From: Setophaga petechia
Taxonomy: Eukaryota > Chordata > Aves > Passeriformes > Parulidae
Reading direction: 5' to 3'
Length of the DNA: 64,000 nt
Assembly (NCBI GenBank): GCA_024362935.1
Contig: JANCRA010000004.1
Coordinates: 28,201,121 to 28,265,120 of the forward strand
A program made the position numbers and the translations under genes. Numbering within the stretch: the stretch's first letter is position 1; every line of letters starts with the position of its first letter. This document shows, piece after piece, positions 1 to 12,731 of the stretch. The notes beneath the pieces were generated by a model that worked only from the letters and a program-made list of their open reading frames with translations, was not told the DNA's origin and did not search any database.

Positions 1-3000
1 AAGAGAAAAAAAAATTACAGGTGTTAGCATCTGAATTTAACCAGGCTTGCTCCAAAGCTCAGAATACTATTTAAGAGGAACAGGGTGGGGGGTGTGGAAA
101 TTTGTTCAAATCATGAACGAAAATCATGCCATGCCATGGTATGCCCCGACACAACGTGATGTGCCATAATAAGCATATGTAGGCACAAAGTCACAACTAA
201 GCCCACTAATAGTATTTTAGTCTCAAGTACTTCATAAGAAAAAAACCTTCCAGTTGTTCTTACTATAGGAGATTCATCCCATGGAATACATGGGTATTTT
301 GATTTGTTTTTTTATGCCTTAAAGACTTTGAAAAATTATAATTTCTTCCAATCCTGCAAGCTCTAAGTAGAAAATGATAATTTCTGAATGTATTTCTAAG
401 ACTTCTTTCACATTTTGCACTTTAAATTTCTATTGTAGCCACACTATTTTGTCTTGATGATGACTAAATAGAGTCATGTGGCAACCAGAAATGAAGGAGG
501 AAGAGGATTAAGATGTGTCCAACCCAAGAGAGAGGCTGATCTGGTGCACACTTATACACACCTACAGCTGTAGCAACCAGAGGACACTCTCCAGCCCTCA
601 AAGGAAGAGAGAGATGTTTTCACTTGCCAGCCTGATTTTTTGAAACAAACCATCTACAAGAAGCAAGACGTTTTAAACAAATACAACCTACAGAGAAAGT
701 TGCTTCTATTCGTGAACTTTGTATCAAAAACTTTATCTCATCAGGGCACTGAACTTAAAGAAGCACTCTTCCTCCATTCCCCCCTACAGGAACAGACATT
801 TCTGGACACTTTGGCACTGATTTTAATTTTAATTGTCTTCTGCACTTTCAAATTCTGAGAAACTTGAGCTGCAAATAACTCTTGCCACACAAAAGACAAC
901 ATTCACCATCAACATAGCCTGAATAAGGCTGAAATTCTTTTTTCATTTCCTCAACCTTCCCATATTGATTCTGCCTTAGTGCCTCCCAAGTCCCTTAAGG
1001 TTTAGTTTCAATACTTTTAACAGTCTTCTTCAAAGTCTGACTTAGGCTTTCTTGTGCATTTTTAGACCCTAAATGCGTATGTCCTGACTCTGTAAAAAGG
1101 CTATTTTTATTCATGTCTTTGTGATACAATTTTTCACATTATTAGTAAAGTGGTAAGGCAAAAGGGCTTGATTTTGGGATTATTGGTCATCTGGAGTAAG
1201 TTCTTATTTTTTGCCCCTATTAATACCGAAATGGTTTTCACTAGTATATTTCCTTAAGCAACTTAGAAATAGTTTGTACTTCAAACCAACAGCCATGAAC
1301 AATTACTAGTATTAGAGCAATTTTCTTCTGAGTTTAAGGTTTGAAAGACTGTTGAAAACAGGGCAATAGCATGAAGGTACTATTTACAGCTTACTTAGAG
1401 GAGACAGATGGGGTGATTTTCTAAAATCGTAGCTGTTGCTAATAGTACACAATCTAGCTTTAGGAACAATCACATCTTTCACTGAACACCTCCAGTTTTT
1501 GCGCGTTCAGTTTGTAGGACCCTGCAATAAATGTATCCACCTGGCATAATACATGGGAGAGCAGCAAAAGATACAGGAAGGAAACCACAGCAAGTTTCTA
1601 AGGAGAAATACTAGGTTTTCCTTATCAGGTTGCTGATAACATAAGAGGGAGCTGTAAAGAAGGGGACAGCAGGAAAGCACACAATTCTGTCAAGGAAAGT
1701 ACAGCTCACCAAGTGTGACACTAAACACATTTGCAAGTGCCAGCTGTGACCTTAAAGCAGAAAGGCTTTAAACGTTTTTATTTTATTTTTTTTACACTCC
1801 TATCTGCAGCTGCCTGAGTTTTATTCTGCAGCCATTCACTTACATTTATTTATTTCATGTGAGGGATCCAGCTCTTGAAATGTCCTAAATATTTTGGGCA
1901 CAGAACCAACAAATGAGATAGTACCACTTAGTCACATTAAAATTCTTCATGTCCAGTTCTTTTCAATGCTTCCTTTATTGTCTTTAATTAATAACTACAT
2001 TTGATATATATGGGTTCAATGCACTTTTCTGAAACAGTCAATTCATAGCTCATACTATTCCCCACACTGACATGCCCACAGCAACCTACTTCACTTGAAA
2101 CCTCAGCACTAATAGTTCTGCACTATGAAACTATAGAAAGACTAACAGACAACTAATAATCCATATTTTTTTACTAAATAACAGGAAGGCAAACCACAGA
2201 CTTAATAAATATGTTCTGTCCTACCTAAGACATAGTCCAGGCATATTTTGCCCTACCTCCAAAAACAGCCAGCTAAGAACAAGTGAGAAGCCTTTGAGAA
2301 TTCACTCCAATGGTTTAGAAAATCTGATTTCATACTGACTTCCTATTTGCATGGAAAAAAATGCTGTAAGACAAAGTTTTAATTGGTCAATAACATTTTC
2401 TTCTTAAGTGGCAAGTCCTATAGAAGGAAAAACAATGCTTTTCTCAGCTAGCCTCCTAGCTATTTTATATATATATATAAATATAATATATACCTATTTT
2501 AACAGGTAATACCAGTCAGGGAGGAAAAAAATGAACAGGGCAAAGTAATGGTTCAAGGCAAACCATCTACAGCGTACCACTTCTGTTAGGAATGGAAAGA
2601 AAGGAACCCCCCAAAAAACTAACATTCCTGAAGAATGCCCAGTTATTATTATTGCCCTATTCTACAGTAATGATGGGGAATCCTCAACATTGGCATCCAG
2701 TGAGACCATAATTTTAAAAACAGTGCAGCATTAGAAAGAATGGAACAGTCTATGCTCACAACATACTACATGGCAGACCACACAAGATACTGAAGGGACC
2801 CTCACCCATTCTTAGTATGACAACAGATAAAGACCATTACTCACAGCATTTAAAACATTCTTTTTTTCCAGGGAAAACAGGAAACTAACACATCAGGGCA
2901 ATATCCAAGGGAAGTTTGGGACAGAGGAAAGGAGTAAGTGTGAACAAGAGAAGAAAGGCCATTTCAAGTGCAAGAGTTCACAGAGGCAAACTCTTAACGG

Positions 3001-5048
3001 TACAGGAAGTGTTCCATATAAAAAAAATATATCACTATGGCATACCACTATTTCAGATTTTAACCAGCCACTGTAAAACCTGTAAAAACTGTGGTGCAAC
3101 ACAAGTCTGACATTGTACCTAAAGACCTTTTAATGCAATTCAGTAAATTATTGCTATTTCCTTTGTCCCAAATGCCTGGTGCACAATGCCAATTTACACA
3201 TGGACACAAGGTATTCCTATTTTTTTATTCTAGTTTTGTGCAAAGCATTTTGTGGGAGCCAGGTGACAACCCACAAAAGGCTGGCTCTCCAGTCACCAAA
3301 ACTTTACACCATTTATACATTTCAGCAAAGAAAGAAATCACAGTTCATTGGCTACAAGTTACATAGGGATCTTTCACTAGTATTACACCTTTTACTGGTT
3401 AAATGATTCTCATGCTAAGTAGTTCACACGCTCAGACTTTCTCCTGAGTCCGTAGGTTTCTTTAGTTCATGGGCTGTCGATCGGTGGTCCCCATCTCCCT
3501 CTGCCAGAATTACTTTTTACTAGTTGGAGCTGGTCTCAGTACAGTTGCTGCTATGTTTGTTTTATTAGTTTCTTCCTTATCTTAGGAGTCATGCCAAAAG
3601 TCCTTGTGGCACATAAATTCTGCTTTGTTTTTGTCCCACTATCAGCGGTACATCCTTCTCCCCAAGCTTTGTCAGCCTCCCCCTGGGTCTTCGATCACAG
3701 AAGAGTGTCAAAGCCTAAATCTTAACAAGGCCATTCTACATAAAAGTAATTTATCTAATACCTGGACATCACGTCACCTCCCTCTTGATTGCAAAACAAT
3801 TATGAGACCAAGTGCAGTAAGCAAAAGCAGTCTCACATTTTGTGGGACTGGTTAAGTCAATGTTACCCCATAAAACTACCCAGGATTCACACGGGGCCAT
3901 GTGAAAAGCCAGATGAATTTTCTCTGTTCAAGTCCTCCTCAGCATGGACAATGCATGCTTCAAATGGCTAGAATGTATCAGCAGGATGTTCCTGCTTTAA
4001 CTTTCAGTTCCACAGCTTGCAAAAAACAAAACAGAAAGAGGTTTTTGTTAAAAATGCAACAGAACTGGGTATTTTTAATCTGCTATAATTTAAGCTTGTT
4101 TAGATGACTTGAGCTCTGTATATAGATCTACATGTAGGCACATGGGATATGGCTTAAAGAAACTTAAAAGCTAAGACAAATCACATTTTCAAAGATACTT
4201 TGGGTCACTCTAGAGTAAAAGTGCAATTTAGGACTTCTGGAGTGGGTACTCAAGAGAAGTTGTAGGCAGAGGCCTGTGAGTTCATGCAGTCATTTTTTCA
4301 AATGTACTGATTCCCAAGAAGTAGTACATTTTTCTTTCACTGCCCAGTGTACTTTCAGAACTCACTTACATGACCATTCTGCAGCTTAATACAGGTGACA
4401 TCTCTTGGCTTCAATGTCTACCCCCATTACTGTTTGCTCATGTGAAAAGCACTCCCACAAGAACCTCACACACACAAGTCTAAATCAGGCTTTGACTGGT
4501 CTGAAGTGGTATCAGTTTTTCCTGACCAGACCCTTGAGAAAAGTATACTGAACACTCGGTTCATTTTACATGCAGTCCATCTTCAGACAGAAATTGGTAC
4601 AGAAATATCACCCAAGTTTGGCAGAAAAAGCAGGATGTAACTGAGGCATATGGCAGAGCCAGAAAACAAAGAAATTTTAGAACTTTTAGCACTTGTGAGA
4701 AGTGGCAAGTGCTAACCGGGCTTGCTTAGATTCCACTTTAAAGAGAAGCATGGGGAGTGGCACGAGTAGACTCACAAAGCAAGTCTCATAAAGAATGCTC
4801 TAGTCAGAAACCCACATTCATGTAAAAATCATGTAAAAAATTCTGTGTGGTTTCAGACCACACCATGTCGACAAGAAAACTGGTAAAATGTTTGGCCTTT
4901 TCCTATTCTCCATCAATAGCCAGAGATTAGGTAGCACATTAATGTGTAACATACAGCACAAAGTGATGCCTAGACAGGAGGGTCAGGTTTCACCTTTTCC
5001 TAGCAGTATAGAGCAGTAAGTGGTTTTCCCCCCTGCCTTCAGACTTCA
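1..5048. other. AT-rich non-coding stretch, no recognised gene
   Basis: No protein family, RNA gene or known repeat was recognised. The reading frames present are short, overlap on both strands and lack recognisable domains. Local features are an AT dinucleotide run at 2,466-2,493 and a plus-strand splice-like pair around 2,872-2,933. On the minus strand there is a good acceptor (pyrimidine tract then gcaag) ending just right of 4,019. It leads into about 11 open codons and a stop, with a minus-strand AATAAA at 3,559-3,564. This could be the 3' end of a minus-strand gene, but the evidence is weak. Compositionally the given strand is richer in A than T, as in the rest of the left flank. Confidence 0.5.
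2466..2493. repeat. AT-dinucleotide microsatellite
   Basis: The sequence is a run of alternating T and A, seven TA units followed by an imperfect A/T continuation. It is a simple sequence repeat and probably length-polymorphic. No function is implied. Confidence 0.8.
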
Positions 5049-5142
5049 GTTGCTATAGGCATGTCTAGATTTTCCTTTGCCTTAAGTGACATTTCTTAAA
5101 GTCACTTAAGGCAAAGGAAAATCTAGACATACCTATAGCAAC
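5049..5142. repeat. Near-perfect hairpin, 42-bp arms, 10-nt loop
   Basis: Positions 5,049-5,090 and 5,101-5,142 are inverted copies of each other, separated by a 10-nt A/T-rich spacer (5,091-5,100). Forty-one of 42 positions pair. The only mismatch is C at 5,060 opposite A at 5,131. Read as RNA from the minus strand, that pair becomes G opposite U, so a minus-strand transcript would be paired along the whole 42-bp stem. The arms match no repeat family I recognise, and no target-site duplication is obvious. Possible origins are a replication template switch, a very small inverted-repeat transposon, or a precursor of small RNA. A cloning or assembly artefact must also be considered. Confidence 0.9.
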
Positions 5143-6394
5143 AAAAAACATCTGGTCCAAGTACCATAATTAAGTATGCCATAATGCAGGTAACAGTGTC
5201 CTAATTCTGTAACACTTAAACAAGTGCAAAGAAAACAATGAACTGAAATACAGCCCCCCAAGAAGCACACACAGAGAGCTCCTACGCTTCCACAGCACAG
5301 AAAACTCCTTTCAGACACTTCTACACACAAGAAACCTGCTAAATAATGTGACAGCATGTGCACACACATGTTCATACAAAGCCACACACACAACCTACAA
5401 TTAGTAACTGCAGTAATCATAAAGTATTTCATTCCTATGGCTAAGGCTCTCATGCTATATCCAGCAAGTATGAAAACCACCAACTAGAAAGCTAATAAGC
5501 TCTTGCCTCTACAAACTTCAGATAGCCAGCTGGTATTAAGGAGTACAACTACCAATTGAAAAAAAAGTTTCTAGGGATACCTAATTAAAAAAAACCAAAC
5601 ATATATTAGAGGTGTAGTCAGTATGAAATAACAGTTTTCAGGTCAACAGCACATTTTGATTTTTTTTGCTGGAAGGAACACTTGTTTTTCAAAAGAGAAT
5701 GAATTTCGGAAAAGGGAGAAAAACCAGAAACTCTTCAGATTTTTTTATACACACAGTTGCTCTCACTCAGGCATTACACATGCACAAAGTTATACCTCCT
5801 TACTAGCAATAACAGCAGTTCCCATACAGGGTTGTTTATCATAGAAGAAATACTGTAATTTCCAAAATATCTTCTTTGGTAATAACTAATCTTCAAATTT
5901 CAGCTTGATTCAGATAAAGCACATTAATAAAATGCACATCAATTAAAAGGAGTAGTTACTGTTCTTTGCTTCCCCCTTTCCTAAACTGAAATTCACTGCA
6001 AATGATCCTTAATATTGAGTTGAATTTGAGTATTTATTTTACTCTTTAAAGTAAGTACTTGATCACGGAGAGCTCTTGCTGCTTACACTGATAAAAATGT
6101 TTACCTCCACAGAGTATGAAAAAAATGCAACTACAAACAAAATCTTGAAAATCCTCACTGACTTTAATTTTGTGATAGATGCTTACTAATTTTTTGCTTA
6201 GCAATCTTGTTTTTTGGCAAGTCCATGATGGATGAACCCATTCTGAGTGAAGAGTGCTTTGATCCAGACAGACATCATCAACAAGAAGGTCTGACTGACG
6301 TCAGTTCTGCTGTGCAGAACTCTGCTAGGCCATATCTTCACAGGAACTAAGGAATCCAGGCCATGTCCTACCACAAGCTAACAGAACCAGCCTG
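5143..6394. other. AT-rich non-coding stretch, no recognised gene
   Basis: No gene or repeat family was recognised. The only distinct structure is a compact block at 6,294-6,321. It contains a 12-bp palindrome with the full cyclic-AMP response element core TGACGTCA, overlapping a second small hairpin. Frames on either strand are short and featureless. Confidence 0.5.
6294..6305. promoter_or_regulatory. Palindromic CRE-type motif (TGACGTCA)
   Basis: A perfect 12-bp palindrome, actgacgtcagt, contains the consensus binding core for CREB/ATF proteins at 6,296-6,303. It overlaps a second inverted repeat, with 8-bp arms at 6,303-6,310 and 6,314-6,321 around a tgt loop. There is no nearby promoter or CpG island, so a regulatory role is only a possibility. 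An 8-bp motif of this kind can occur by chance in 64 kb. Confidence 0.3.
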
Positions 6395-7465
6395 AGCTGA
6401 CTGTGATGGGGTCATTCCCTCAGCCTTATCTTCTCCATGCTGAACAAACCAAGTCACCTTAACCACACTTCAGAATTCTTGCCCTCAAGACCTACCACCA
6501 TCTTGGTCACGCTGCCCTCTCTAATAGCTTTAGATATAAAGGTATTTAGATATTTAAATTGTGTAACCCAAAACCTAGCACTCAATGTGAGGCTGCCCCA
6601 GTGCAGAGCAGAGTGGGACAGTCCCCTCCCTTGCCAGGCTGCTGATGCTGTGCCTGATGCACCCCAGGACACGGCTGACCCTCCTGGCTGCCAGGGCGCT
6701 GCTCACTTATGTTCATATTCAACTTGCCAGAAAAACCAAGCCCCAGATCTCTTTCCAACTCTCTTTCTGGATGGTTGCCTTTCAGACTCTTGCTCCCCAG
6801 TTTGCATATTCAAGCAGCATTACTTTGGATCAGACACAGAATGTGGCATTTGCTTATTATACATTCCATATGGCTGGCGATTGCCCAGCTCTCTGGTCTA
6901 TCCCAATCTCTCTGCAGGGCTGCTCTACCCTCAAGGGAGTCCACAGCTACTCTTAATTTAGTATAATTGATAAGGTTACTTCATGTAGGACAATTTACTT
7001 TACTGCATTCAGAGACCATTTCTTAAAACACTAAAAAGCACTGTCCCTAAGACGTAGCCCCACGGAACCCCACTAGTGACAGGTGACACCAGTCTGATGT
7101 CACCCCATTCACTGCAGCCCTTTGTGCCTGACCCATGAGCCAGCTGCTCACCCATCACATGATGTGTTTATCCAGCTATGGGCTGGACATTTTCTCCAGA
7201 AGGGTCCTGAGAGAGACAGTATCAAAAGCTTTACAGAAATCCAAAAAAGATTACATCAACTGGCTTTGCTTGGTCAATTGAGTACGTTACCTTGTAAAAG
7301 AGAATTAAGTTTGGTAAACAGATCTTTCCCCTCATGAGCTTATGATGGCTGTGACCAATGACTGTGTTGTCCTTATGATGTTTTCAATAACACCATACCA
7401 GGTACTGAAGTGAGACTGACAGGCCTGTAGTTACCACTCCTTCTCACCTTTTTTGAAAATTTGGT
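6395..7465 (-). mobile_element. CR1 LINE fragment, about 1.1 kb, minus strand
   Basis: The block shows the reverse complement of the CR1 3' portion. Near the left end is the 'ctcagccttatcttctccatgctgaac' type segment that follows the CR1 3' tail. Further right comes the family segment around 7,200-7,250 (cagtatcaaaagctttacag followed by aaatcc). Near the right end is the 'gacaggcctgtagttac' region with a short T-rich stretch. The element is 5'-truncated at the right, as most CR1 copies are, and is broken by many stops and indels, so it encodes no working reverse transcriptase. Frames of 70-174 codons inside it are remnants or chance. It is richer in GC than its surroundings. The subfamily was not determined. 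Confidence 0.88.
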
Positions 7466-9204
7466 TAAATCACTGCTCAGTTTGCATTCAATTACTGCTT
7501 AATTGATTACCATTTAATTTCCATTCAATCAGTGATTAACAGTAATTTGATCACCATGTAATCACTAATAAAAGCCTTTTAGTTAACATTATAATCATGA
7601 CTTCTGTAAGTACAACTGCCACTTGGCATTTTATACATAAGACAATATGAACAGCTTTACCAAAATAAGTTCAAAAATAACTTACTAAAATTTAGAAAAG
7701 TAAAACAGAAAACCAAGTAGTGACATCTAGTTTTAAGCCCAAAAGACACCATGACATCTTTCCTACATATGCAGAAAAATATCTAAGAACATTCAGTCAG
7801 CTTAAAATAAAAACACGGCATGCACAAATTTTCAACACTTCAATGCAATTTCATTGAAGATACCAGAATTATTGACCTAGTTAAGAAGCAAAGTGCTATA
7901 CAAAAAAGGAAATTTCAAAATGTTCCAGAAACATTTTAACAAAGTACATATTCTCAGCAGAACAGTTACTGCTGTTCTGCAATCTGAACCCAAAGGAAAC
8001 TAGATGGTCTCCTCAGAAATGAGCTGCCTATCTTGCCAAGGAACACTGACTTCGCTTTCCTGTGTACCCACAAAAAGGTCATTGCTGTTAAAAATGTCCA
8101 TTTGGGAAATGTCCTGTGAGTAATATCTCAGTGGCAGAGTAAAACTCACCAGGAGTTCTACAGCCAGTAAAAAACCACTGCAAACCTCAAACAGTTTGAC
8201 TTTCACAGGAAACACCCACAAACAGTGGTCTATGGCTTACCTACACTGACAGGCACCCAGGGAAAGGAAAACCTAGAATAAACCTGTCAAGGCTACAAGC
8301 CACTTTTTCTAATAGCTTTAAATTAGCTTGTTCCTACCAGTAAATCTTAAACAGATTCATTTCAGCTCCCAAAACCAAAAGCTGCTGACAAAGCCAGAGA
8401 CAGCTTGCAGTACTTCATTAAATATGGCAGCAATCTCACGTCTCTCAATTCTTAGCTTCTCACTATAAGGAAGTAAATAGGTAATGTGAAAAGCATACTC
8501 TGACACCAAATAACCACAGGATGACACTATTTGAACTCTGCAGTGAGCTCTAGTTATAGTAACAACTCCAAACTGTACTGTCATATAATAGACAGAAAAT
8601 ACAAGCAACATCCCCTTAAAAAACAGGCATATTCACAGATAGGATATAATTTGATAGATGTAAATTCAGCCTGCCCACAATACACTAATAAATTGCAGAT
8701 TATCCCACATCACAAACTCTCCTACCTTATCCAAGAGCCTACTAATTGAATGTGTTTAAACATTCAAACATGCTTCATAGCATAAAAGACTGCTCTTTGA
8801 CATTCTGAGTTTTGGGAGTGTTTTTCATAAAAATAAAAGAAATCAACTGAACCTCAATTTCATCAACTGTCAAAACGACATTCCTATGAAATAAATTGTG
8901 AAAAATATGATTTATCAACTGAAGAACCCTCTGTTCTCTGTGATGCCAAGTATTTTCTGTAAGTTAAATTATTAATAAGCATAAGAGGACTGAGACACTA
9001 TACCTGGACACTTCTTGTTCTACTCCTCAGAACACAACTAGAGAAACTTTCCACGAAACATCTGAATTCAGCACATGGTCTCTTGCCTGCTCTCAAGATA
9101 ACAACTTTCTTGGTTGTGTCTATTTCACCACTAGCTTGGAACTTTTCAGTGAAACAGAAGCATTTGATTTGCTAAAGATCTGGGCTGTGTCACAGCAGGG
9201 GACG
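7466..9204. other. AT-rich non-coding stretch, no recognised gene
   Basis: The beginning is a low-complexity A/T region just beyond the CR1 truncation point. A small perfect hairpin with 9-bp arms lies at 7,957-7,980. Two minus-strand frames (8,000-8,221 and 8,357-8,611) are open for 70-85 codons but have no recognisable domain and no convincing pair of splice sites. I treat them as chance. Confidence 0.5.
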
Positions 9205-9390
9205 ACACCCAGGTACCCTGGCAAGATGTGGAGCAGGTTCTTCACCAAGGGGGCAGCCACTGGGCATCCAGCTGGCTCCAGACTTCACCCCGGGAGGCAA
9301 GCCCTGGGTCAGGGACCTCACACAGCCTTCCAAGCCCCACGTACAGCCTCGGGGATGGTATCTACCTCTGCAAGCACCCTCAGTGCAGGT
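9205..9390 (+). mobile_element. Possible old CR1-like fragment
   Basis: A GC-richer island in AT-rich DNA. The piece 'ggttcttcaccaagggggca' followed by 'gggcatccagctggctcc' resembles the plus-strand CR1 3' segment, which usually reads like a 'gttcttcacc ... gaggg ... gggcac ... caggctcc' series. Agreement is lost after about 60 bases and no 3' tail is present. An unrelated GC-rich patch is equally possible. Confidence 0.25.
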
Positions 9391-11796
9391 AGCTGATGTT
9401 TTTAAAAGCTGAAGGAGAAAACAGATGGATATGTAGCTTACTAAGGTTTTATTTTTCTCCCCACAAACAAAATCTGATTCATCTGAATTACATTTACACA
9501 TTCATTCTGACCACAGAAGTACTTCAGCTAGCTGGCTCTGATACGATCATGCATCTGCTGTTAATTCTCTTCCTTAAAAATGAATTTTGTTTGCTCTTAA
9601 GCATATTTTGCACCAGAAACACCCTATTATTTTTTCCCAATACATTCCAGATTAAGCTCACATCACACAATATGAATTATATTCACTGCAGGCAAACATG
9701 ACATTGTCAAAGCTGAGTCATGACAGCTACTAAATACAACCTCTTTTAAAGAGGATTTAAAGAACACATTTTTTAAAAAAATCAATCCAGGGACTGTAAA
9801 GGTAAACTGTTAACCTTATTGTTGATAGAAGATGTTTCCTGTATACTAAAACCTAACTCACAACAAAGTTACCTGCTTCTCAATTAAATTCAATTAGAAA
9901 AACTCCATATCCTGCTACCCTGTGCTAAGAAATAGATCTTCTGAATGCAGAGCCAAAGACGGTTCTGGAGTCCTAATTAGACCCCGCTTTCATTTAATAA
10001 AAATTAACAAGGTGTCCAGCTCTTCTTATCAGGTTCATGTTCTTGGACTGATCAGAGAGCTCTATTCTGAATTAGTAATGACCTATCACAACAATGTAAG
10101 ATGTTCCCAAAAAATCTTTAACACACAAAAGAGCCCACAAAGAACCACATCACAATCCTCCCTGCTCCCAAATAAGGGTATTTGATTATTTAGCTCAAGG
10201 CCAGACAGCATGTGCCGCTTAATTCCTTTTAGCTTTCAGTTACTCATGTTCCCACACAAAAACTTCAGCCTTTGAATGTCTGTTCTTAACATAACTCACA
10301 GGTTAGAGACCAGTTTATTAACTAAGAAATCAGAAAACATATTTTGGAAAGGAGGAAAAAAGAAGGCAATGAGGAACACACTGGATACGAGGCTAGATCC
10401 GCCCGTGGATAGACACACTATGCCCACAGAAGAGGCAGGTGTTTAGCTGCCTGAGATGTGACCTCAGGCATAATCACTGCACTACACTTCATCCACATCC
10501 CATGATGGCACCTCTGGAGGTGTCAGGTGTGGCCATGAGGGAGCTGACTTGCACCAGCAGAGCAGGGCTAGCTACACCAGACAGAACTGTGGAGCAGACT
10601 ACAGAAAGTGAGCCTGGACCAGCTGCTGCAGCTCCCACAGACAGACACAACCCAGACTAGCCAAGCCTCAGAGCAGAGCCTCTCCCAAAATCCTCCCTGC
10701 CCCTCACACATTCTTGTACATCCACCCCTTCGTGGCCTGTACAGCTGACAGCTGGGCATCCAGAGCTAAATCTAACTTTGTTTTATTAAGATGTGATAAT
10801 GGCAAAGCAGAGTCATGCCATATGGCCTAGCTAAAAATTAGTTGAGACAAGTGTTTCTTCTCCTGAAAAATGCAGTGTATTGCTATCTAGCACAAAGAAA
10901 TCAGAGCTACATCATGTCGAAACTAAACTATTTCCATTAATCGTAACAACAACAAAAAGAGGTACTTAAAAGATCTTGAGTTTGGCCTAAGTAAATGCTC
11001 TACAGTAGCACTATGCTCATAAATTGCTTCTATTGTAAAGTATTGAATTACTTGTCAATAGCTACTGCATAGCACAACCAAGCTCAGAGCATGTTGCCAA
11101 GTCAGGCACATTGTAGGACACTTGTCTGTCAATTTCACAGAAAGACATTGCTGCTCTGAAGGGAAACAGAGGTGCCTAAACTGAGCATAGACGTGGGTTT
11201 CTCATTTAATTGATGCTAGCTAGAAAGTCCTTTGTTAGCAGAGTATTTTTAATCACTGTGAACAATGAAGAGACCAGTACAGTGTTTTCAACAATACATA
11301 AAAAAAAAATCAAAGTTAAATTACAAAGGATAAACATAAGATCAAATTATCTAGCTTATTTATCAAACATAGGAGGTTTTTATTTGCATGGTCATGCTTT
11401 CAGATGAAAGATGGAAGAATAAAACAGAACTTTAATTAAACAAAAAATATTTAACAAAAATAATTATTAAGTCCAAAACACAAAGGACATTGTTGCTACA
11501 AGTGGGTTATTACTTTCTAAGGCAGGTTTGTAAAACAGCACTTTTTTACTCTGACATGCAGACTCCAGGCCCCCGTTACTACTCTAACAGTGACTTAATC
11601 AATTTATCCATTAAATCAAGTTAAATGGTATAGGACAAAAAACAGAAAGCTATTACCAAAATACATTTCCTGGAGGTTTTTTTTCTAAATTGTACAACAT
11701 CTCAGTAGGCAAGTAGTTGAAGTTTCAGCCCATTACTCAGTAGGGTAAGAAAAAAAAAGGTTCTTATGTATGTTAAAAAGCTACCTTACAAAAAGT

Positions 11797-11815
11797 AAAA
11801 AAAAAAAAAAAAAAA
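11797..11815 (+). repeat. Poly(A) run, 19 nt
   Basis: Nineteen consecutive A. No upstream polyadenylation signal or matching target-site duplication was found that would make this the tail of a processed retrocopy, so it is listed as a mononucleotide repeat. Confidence 0.8.
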
Positions 11816-12639
11816 GTTAATTCATTAATGAATCAAAGACTTTGCCAAAACTTTGAAAAATAGTACCAAGCAAGTAACCAGCTTTTGCTTTTTCCCTGAA
11901 CGGGCATGATTCATCATCTTAAAACCAGTGACTTCTTTGATATAATTTGTGGTGTCTATTTTGAGATAGAATTGTCACAGCAAAGGCTAGCAGTTACTGT
12001 AAAAAAAAAATCATACACTTATATAAGGACTTTTGAGCATAATCAATCATCATGAATTCTATTTCTAGTATTTAACAGGAATTAGTTTAATTGCCAAAAC
12101 ATAACAAATAAACAGGAGGCTCATGGCAGGTATAGGCTTTAAGGAAGTCTGACCTCTTCCTCTTTATGCGTGTGGGAAACCAAGGCATGCAACAATTGTA
12201 CTTTAAGGCAGCCAAGAACATTCATAATCAACTTTGTTCTAAGCACACACATTTCTACCATTTTAAGGACTGCCATGTGTATCTTCTCACAGAGATAAGG
12301 CATTGGAACTGCTCACAGATGCTAAAGACAGAGATCCTTTCAACAGGCCAACAAATACCTACTAGTTTTTTAAACTCTATGTATTAATCTTTTACAATTT
12401 TATGAACAGACATACTAATAGTAAAATATGTTATCTTTTCCTAGAAAGCAGCACATATATGCGTCAGCAGAAGTTGTTCTATACTCTGCTCACAGAACTC
12501 TGCAGTTCATTGAATAGCATGCCTTGAAATAACCCCCACTGAATATGCACTGCTGATTATCTGTGATGTATTTAACAAGAACTTGACACATCTGCCTTGG
12601 TATCTGTTTTCACTGCATTCTAGCAGTACAACTATAAAG

Positions 12640-12731
12640 ATTCAGACAATTTCATGACAAAATCACATTATTTTTGAATTGTCTGAATTTCAAATATTCA
12701 GACCATTTCATGACAAAATCACATTATTTTT
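12640..12731 (+). repeat. 36-bp direct repeat with an inverted 12-bp copy in the spacer
   Basis: Two 36-bp copies start at 12,640 and 12,696 and differ at one position (A or C at the ninth base). The 20-base spacer contains the inverse complement of the first 12 bases of copy one, at 12,677-12,688. The unit can therefore form a hairpin (arms 12,640-12,651 and 12,677-12,688) and is also directly duplicated. A combined direct and inverted arrangement of this kind is a typical product of replication slippage with template switching. Confidence 0.9.

Noticed and set aside
3480..3900. Possible retroviral or tRNA-related fragment
   Set aside because: Motif-like words were seen, but no primer-binding site, terminal repeat, protease or polymerase motif, or tRNA fold could be shown.
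4350..4420. Minus-strand exon-like interval with donor CAT|gtaagt
   Set aside because: The acceptor is poor, and the frame does not join in phase with the only plausible following exon in its better reading.
5133..5483. 116-codon minus-strand frame, Cys-rich
   Set aside because: It ends inside the right arm of the hairpin. The Cys/Val-rich composition comes from ca-rich simple sequence, and there is no domain.
6437..6961. 174-codon frame
   Set aside because: It lies inside the minus-strand CR1 fragment, in the orientation opposite to the element, and is a shadow of repeat sequence.
8000..8611. Two minus-strand frames that look protein-like
   Set aside because: No convincing acceptor-donor pairs flank them and no family was recognised.
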